Origin: Steinernema hermaphroditum | Lineage: Eukaryota > Nematoda > Chromadorea > Rhabditida > Steinernematidae | Length of the DNA: 64,000 nucleotides | NCBI GenBank assembly: GCA_030435675.1 | Contig: CM059625.1 | Span: 6,944,001-7,008,000, forward strand | Reading direction: 5' to 3' | Shown here: piece after piece, positions 60,138 to 64,000 of the stretch | Position numbering within the stretch: position 1 is the first letter of the stretch | Layout of the letters: the number at the start of each line of letters is the position of its first letter | Notes under the pieces: generated by a model | The model's input: only the letters and a program-made list of their open reading frames with translations | Told to the model about the DNA's origin: nothing | The model's database searches: none | Position numbers and translations under genes: made by a program

Positions 60138-62302
60138 ATGGAGCAGCCGAACGACGTGAAGGCTTACAGAGCCAAGGTGCGTCAACCCCCTCCTCCTTAG
60201 TTCATTTTTCATTTCATATGCTTTTGCAGATGTACGAAATCGTAATTCCCATTTTCCTGATCTTGAGCTGTTTTGCCATATTCGCCAATGTCATCGTTAT
60301 CTTGGCGCTTCGAGGAACAAAAGTCATTTCACCAACGGTTATCCTGATAGCCAGCTTGACAATTTCAGACATTTGGTATGCATTTCATCATCCCAATTAA
60401 GTAATCTGCATGTTTAAGGACGAGCGCAATAGTTGCCGCTTCTCTGCTCTACAACAGTTATCTACCGGCGGTGAAGGACACGGAGGTGAATCCGTGTGCC
60501 TCGCTGACCCTCGAGATGATGCGCACCGGTGGCCTCATCACCGGCGCTTTACATCTTCTCCTCATTGCAATCCATCATTACATCGGTATTCTTAGCCCAT
60601 GGTCGTCACGAGCTCCACTGAATCGACCAGGTTAATTGCCTTGTATGAAAGGAAGACGCTTTCACAGGAATGCACTCTGCACGCTTAGAAGAAGGATTTT
60701 TTTGCTTCTACCAGGACAGCGGCAGCAGACAAACTCATTACGCAGATCTCGCATTTATCCTGTTTTGTTCAAAGTCCTCTTCCAAAGTGCGCTTTTCGGC
60801 ATCCAAAGTACTCGACCAAATTCTTGTTATGGTAGTGATGCGAATTTCTGAATGTTTGCATTAATCACCTTAATAGCACGTGCTTGGGACACGCAACAAG
60901 ATCACTAATGGATTCTGTTAAAGACGCAGATTCACTTTCAGATTCTAAAAGTTTAATGTTGATGCCATAGACTGAATATATACGGAGTGGACACAAACAT
61001 TTCGAACGCCCCTGAACTGATTGTGTGAAAAACATGTGAAAACTAAGTACATATAAGTTTTTAATCAAATCATTTACCCAAGTGTGACTCACAGATGTTA
61101 ACGTCTCTGCTTTAGCGCTCGCACTGTGCCTCCTCGCCTGGGCCACCCCCCTAGTCGCCCTTTTCGGGGTCGCCTGCTCTATCAACGGACAAGGCTACCG
61201 TAACTGCTCCGACGTTCGTTTCTACCACACACGTCTATTCCGGTTCAGCGTGTCAATCCTTCTTGTGGTTATATTTCTGCTTATAAGCTGGTTCTACATA
61301 CGACTGGTAACTCTTTACTTATTTACGCGTTATTACGCCGACGAGACGGAAAACATACTGTTTTTCACGTTGATTTAATGGCCAATTCCGCATTTTTCAC
61401 CTGCCCCAGAGCCAATCATTGCCGTGGCAACCACATAACCGTAAAACATACAAATCTACTGCCATCCATGGCTTTGGATAACAGAAAGGAAGTTAATAGC
61501 AAAACAACTTCAATTGAAGGGTTTTAATGAATAAGCACCTAAGATTCAATTTTGAATTTAAAAAATGAAACAAAATAAGAAGATTGTTTTTTGATTGTCC
61601 TTTTGGGGGACGATTATTTTGTGTCACATCACCGTGGCGTTTTTAACAGCTACTATAACTTTAATGCCGTTTCGTGGGAAATATTCTTCTAAAGCGGTTG
61701 TCTGCGATGTGATCGAGTGGCCAAAGATCACTGCAGGACTTTTGGTTCCCTGTCGTCCTCCTTTTGCCGAGGAACAATTGAGTGCAATTGCCTACGTTTT
61801 TAGCTCTGCATGCTGAATACACTCAACCACAAATGGCAAAGTACAACGGCCCATCGGCGAGTCAGTCGCCAGAATCGCACTCTCCTAACGGCCATTCTTA
61901 TATGCTCGAACTTCTTCATCGGATGGGCTCCGGCAACAATTCATTTTATGATCACATGTGAAACTTGTCGTCTCCTCAACTTTGTCAATCGACAAGAGTT
62001 CAGCGTACTGTTCGCCTTGAGTTGCATTCAGCTTTCGTTCATCATCGGGAAGTCTATTATGAACCCGTTGATTTACTCACTGAGAATTCCCGAAGTTGAC
62101 ACTCAGATTCGTGCGTTGGCCGAACGTGTGCGCTCACTGTTAACACCCTTATGCCGGTTAGTGCCGTACTGCTTTAGCAATTAGTGATATAACTACGTTT
62201 AGATTCGCGCGGAATCAAAACAGCGGCGAGTTGTTGCGAAAAGGTGCCCACTCCGTCAGCATTAAATGTGATGACAATGCAGAAAACAAGGCTGTCCTTT
62301 GA
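60138..62302 (+). CDS. Class A (rhodopsin-like) G-protein-coupled receptor, orphan
   Basis: Exons 60138-60176, 60230-60375, 60419-60630, 61095-61306, 61804-62156 and 62203-62302 sum to 353 codons. TTTCAG at 60126-60131 precedes the ATG by 6 bases. TM1 has FANVIVILALRG and TM2 LIASLTISDIW. TM3 ends HHYIGIL in place of the usual DRY. A loop-2 cysteine (VACSINGQGYRNC) can pair with Cys before TM3 (NPCASLTLEMM). TM6 has FFIGWAPATIHF and TM7 NPLIYSLRIPE. The last splice is optional: without it the protein ends LVPYCFSN at 62184, with it the tail is RFARNQNSGELLRKG. Ligand unknown; an amine or lipid-type nematode receptor is possible. Confidence 0.85.
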
Positions 62303-63590
62303 ACAAAGCAATTCTTTGTTGCTCTGTTGTGTGTACATACCGTATCACCCAATTGAATTGGTAACTGTACGAGTAACTGTTGATAAGCAAGTTTGTGAAA
62401 ATATAAAATTGAAATTCGCACAAAAGGTACCGAATGTTGATGTCTGAAGAACAATTTGAAATATGCGATTCAATGTCACAAATCAAATATTCCGACGAGG
62501 ACAGCAGCCTACGTGTGGTCAATCGAAGCGTAGTGCTCTGTCGATGCCCGATCCTCAGAGGTAGAAAATTCGCAAAATAATGAACCCAGATCTCAAGTGG
62601 CTGTCTGCACGCTAACATTCAGTAGCGCCTGCTTGTGTTATTTTAGCACATGCCCATCTCGAATGCATGTATCTAGTACCAAACATTTGCGGAGGATATT
62701 TATGGAGCGGATGTGAACATCTTCTTGTTAATGGCGACGTCGTTTCTTTCAGCATAACCACCATACCATTCGAATATAACACCATTCTTTAAGCTACTAG
62801 GTCATGAAACAAGGTCATCTTTTGAGAAGAAAATGCAAGATTATCGAATGACATTTCCAAAAATATACAAAGCAATCTTCTGCAAGTCTGAGTAATAGTA
62901 ACTATAGCGAGCAAAGATTACTAAATAGGAATTCGTCTGTGCCTAATTTCAAAAGAGCTAGCAGAAAGAGCATTTGGAAATTTCCAATTTCCAGACAATC
63001 CGTCAGCATCGTTGATGCCCTTTCAATTCATTAGGTTCTCATAACCGTCAAGTCTGAGATCAAAACAATCATAAGCACACAAAAAGTGCAAGAACTAGAA
63101 GTGCAAAGATCAAAGCTTGCAGCTCAGTCCTCAAATTTAGAAATACCATTCGGAGCACGGATCGTCTCAGGCTTATTTCAGCCGATATCGTAGTTTGTGT
63201 TCTTAAGAGGCTTCCTGTGCGAATAGTTCAGTTCACAGTTCAATGTCAAAATAGAAATAGCTATTTGAGAAGTTTCGTCGCCCATCAAATCACACCCATA
63301 AGCAATGATTTCTTGTAGAATTTCCTCCAAAGTCTTCATGACTTTCAAGAACCAGCACAACAGGTAATTCATATAAAAAATAGCAACGAATCCACTGTTA
63401 ACCAACCTTCCCACCGCTTTTTGAGTGTTGTTATCCTTAATGATTACGGTAGTTTTGCAAGAACGGCAACCCGAGATCTTCACAAGAACGCAGAAGCTGA
63501 CCTGTTAACTTCTAGCAGAGAACACTAACAATGCTATATTATTTTATACCCGCGTATCGTATATACAGTGTACACATATAGACTTCGTAA
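62303..63590. other. Intergenic or 3' region with ambiguous minus-strand frames
   Basis: A minus-strand frame at 63178-63483 contains KTLEEILQEIIAYGCDLMGD and reads like coding sequence. However, I could not place it in a consistent exon chain. The rest is AT-rich and unremarkable. Confidence 0.35.
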
Positions 63591-64000
63591 TTACAATAAA
63601 CGTATGATTTTTTCGTCTGGATACAACGGCTTCACAAGCGCAGCGAAAAATTCCATAAGAGTGCCCAGATGATGAAGATGAACATCAGTGAAGAAGCTGA
63701 TCACATTCGTTCCTGCATTTCCGGTGAATACTTTTTGGAATTCTGCATTGGATTTTGCGGATGCGATTGATTTTATCGCTTCGATCTTCGAGTTCGTCAC
63801 GGGGACGTCACCAGCCATTCGAGGAGCTCTACCAGGAGCTGTGGTCTGCTGGGTGATAAACAGTTCGAACACTTCGGCGATTAACTGAATCTTCTGGGAA
63901 AATGGGGCGCTTCGGCCGATGCGAGCCAGTCGCGAGAGTAGGCCAGCCGACTTCTCCTCGCTGTATACTTTGTGCAGCCAAGCCAGCAACGAATTCAACT
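63591..64000 (-). CDS. Last exon of an unidentified gene, N-terminus off the right edge
   Basis: The frame is open from the right edge to the TAA at 63591, about 135 codons. It begins LNSLLAWLHKVYSEEKSAGL and includes RAPRMAGDVPVTNSKIEAIK and FFTDVHLHHLGTLMEFFAAL. It ends KPLYPDEKIIRLL. Helical, charged composition and normal codon use argue for a real gene. I do not recognise the family. The TTG at the right edge is not a start codon. Confidence 0.6.
   Translation of the reverse strand, partial: LNSLLAWLHKVYSEEKSAGLLSRLARIGRSAPFSQKIQLIAEVFELFITQQTTAPGRAPRMAGDVPVTNSKIEAIKSIASAKSNAEFQKVFTGNAGTNVISFFTDVHLHHLGTLMEFFAALVKPLYPDEKIIRLL

Noticed and set aside
1..64000. CRISPR arrays, bacterial operons, tRNA, rRNA and spliced-leader RNA genes
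   Set aside because: No spaced direct-repeat arrays and no Shine-Dalgarno-type gene packing. I did not find cloverleaf or SL1-like sequences by reading; a covariance-model scan would be needed to exclude small RNA genes.

Overview
The window is nuclear DNA from a nematode. Introns are short (about 45-60 bases), nearly all GT-AG, with TTTCAG-type acceptors. Several start codons lie just behind such an acceptor with no upstream donor, as expected for spliced-leader trans-splicing. The proteins closely resemble clade V (Rhabditina/strongylid) nematode proteins. From memory, the C. elegans counterparts of trr-1, cct-2, pcs-1, a LUC7-like gene, the ERMP1-like peptidase and the ArfGAP2/3-like gene all sit on chromosome II, so the window probably belongs to that chromosome's counterpart. 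The species cannot be named from the sequence alone.

Layout. 1-14.6 kb (minus): nearly all of a TRRAP/TRR-1 gene, cut off by the left edge inside the pseudokinase domain. 16.5-17.0 kb (plus): a secreted saposin-like protein. 17.5-20.0 kb: two adjacent palindromic transposable elements; the larger has long inverted arms with paired internal direct repeats, as in Tc1-like IR/DR elements. 20.2-21.2 kb (minus): an unidentified type II membrane protein. 22.1-22.7 kb (plus): a small protein with a TPX2-like N-terminus. 23.3-25.2 kb (minus): CCT2 chaperonin. 25.2-27.8 kb: no convincing gene. 27.9-36.0 kb (minus): a giant coiled-coil protein with repeated GWxxW and CxxC modules; an 856-base intron holds a nested opposite-strand BRI3-like gene. 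36.9-38.9 kb (minus): an innexin. 39.7-46.4 kb (minus): LUC7-like, ERMP1-like and phytochelatin synthase genes about 400 bp apart, possibly an operon. 47.1 kb: a 15-bp minisatellite. 47.8-53.0 kb (minus): two small multi-pass membrane proteins and a Stum/SPEC3 homologue. 54.5-54.9 kb: a nested foldback element. 55.6-57.7 kb (plus): ArfGAP2/3. 60.1-62.3 kb (plus): a class A GPCR. 63.6-64.0 kb (minus): the last exon of an unidentified gene cut off by the right edge.

Most genes are housekeeping: transcription (TRRAP), 5' splice-site choice (LUC7), protein folding (CCT2), ER proteolysis (ERMP1) and COPI traffic (ArfGAP2/3). Others serve cell communication and sensing (innexin, Stum, GPCR) or metal defence (phytochelatin synthase). 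The most unusual items are the GWxxW/CxxC coiled-coil protein, the nested BRI3-like gene, the IR/DR palindrome that appears to split an open reading frame, a probable GC-AG intron in the ERMP1 zinc-site region, and the candidate LUC7-ERMP1-PCS operon. All exon joins were made by eye.
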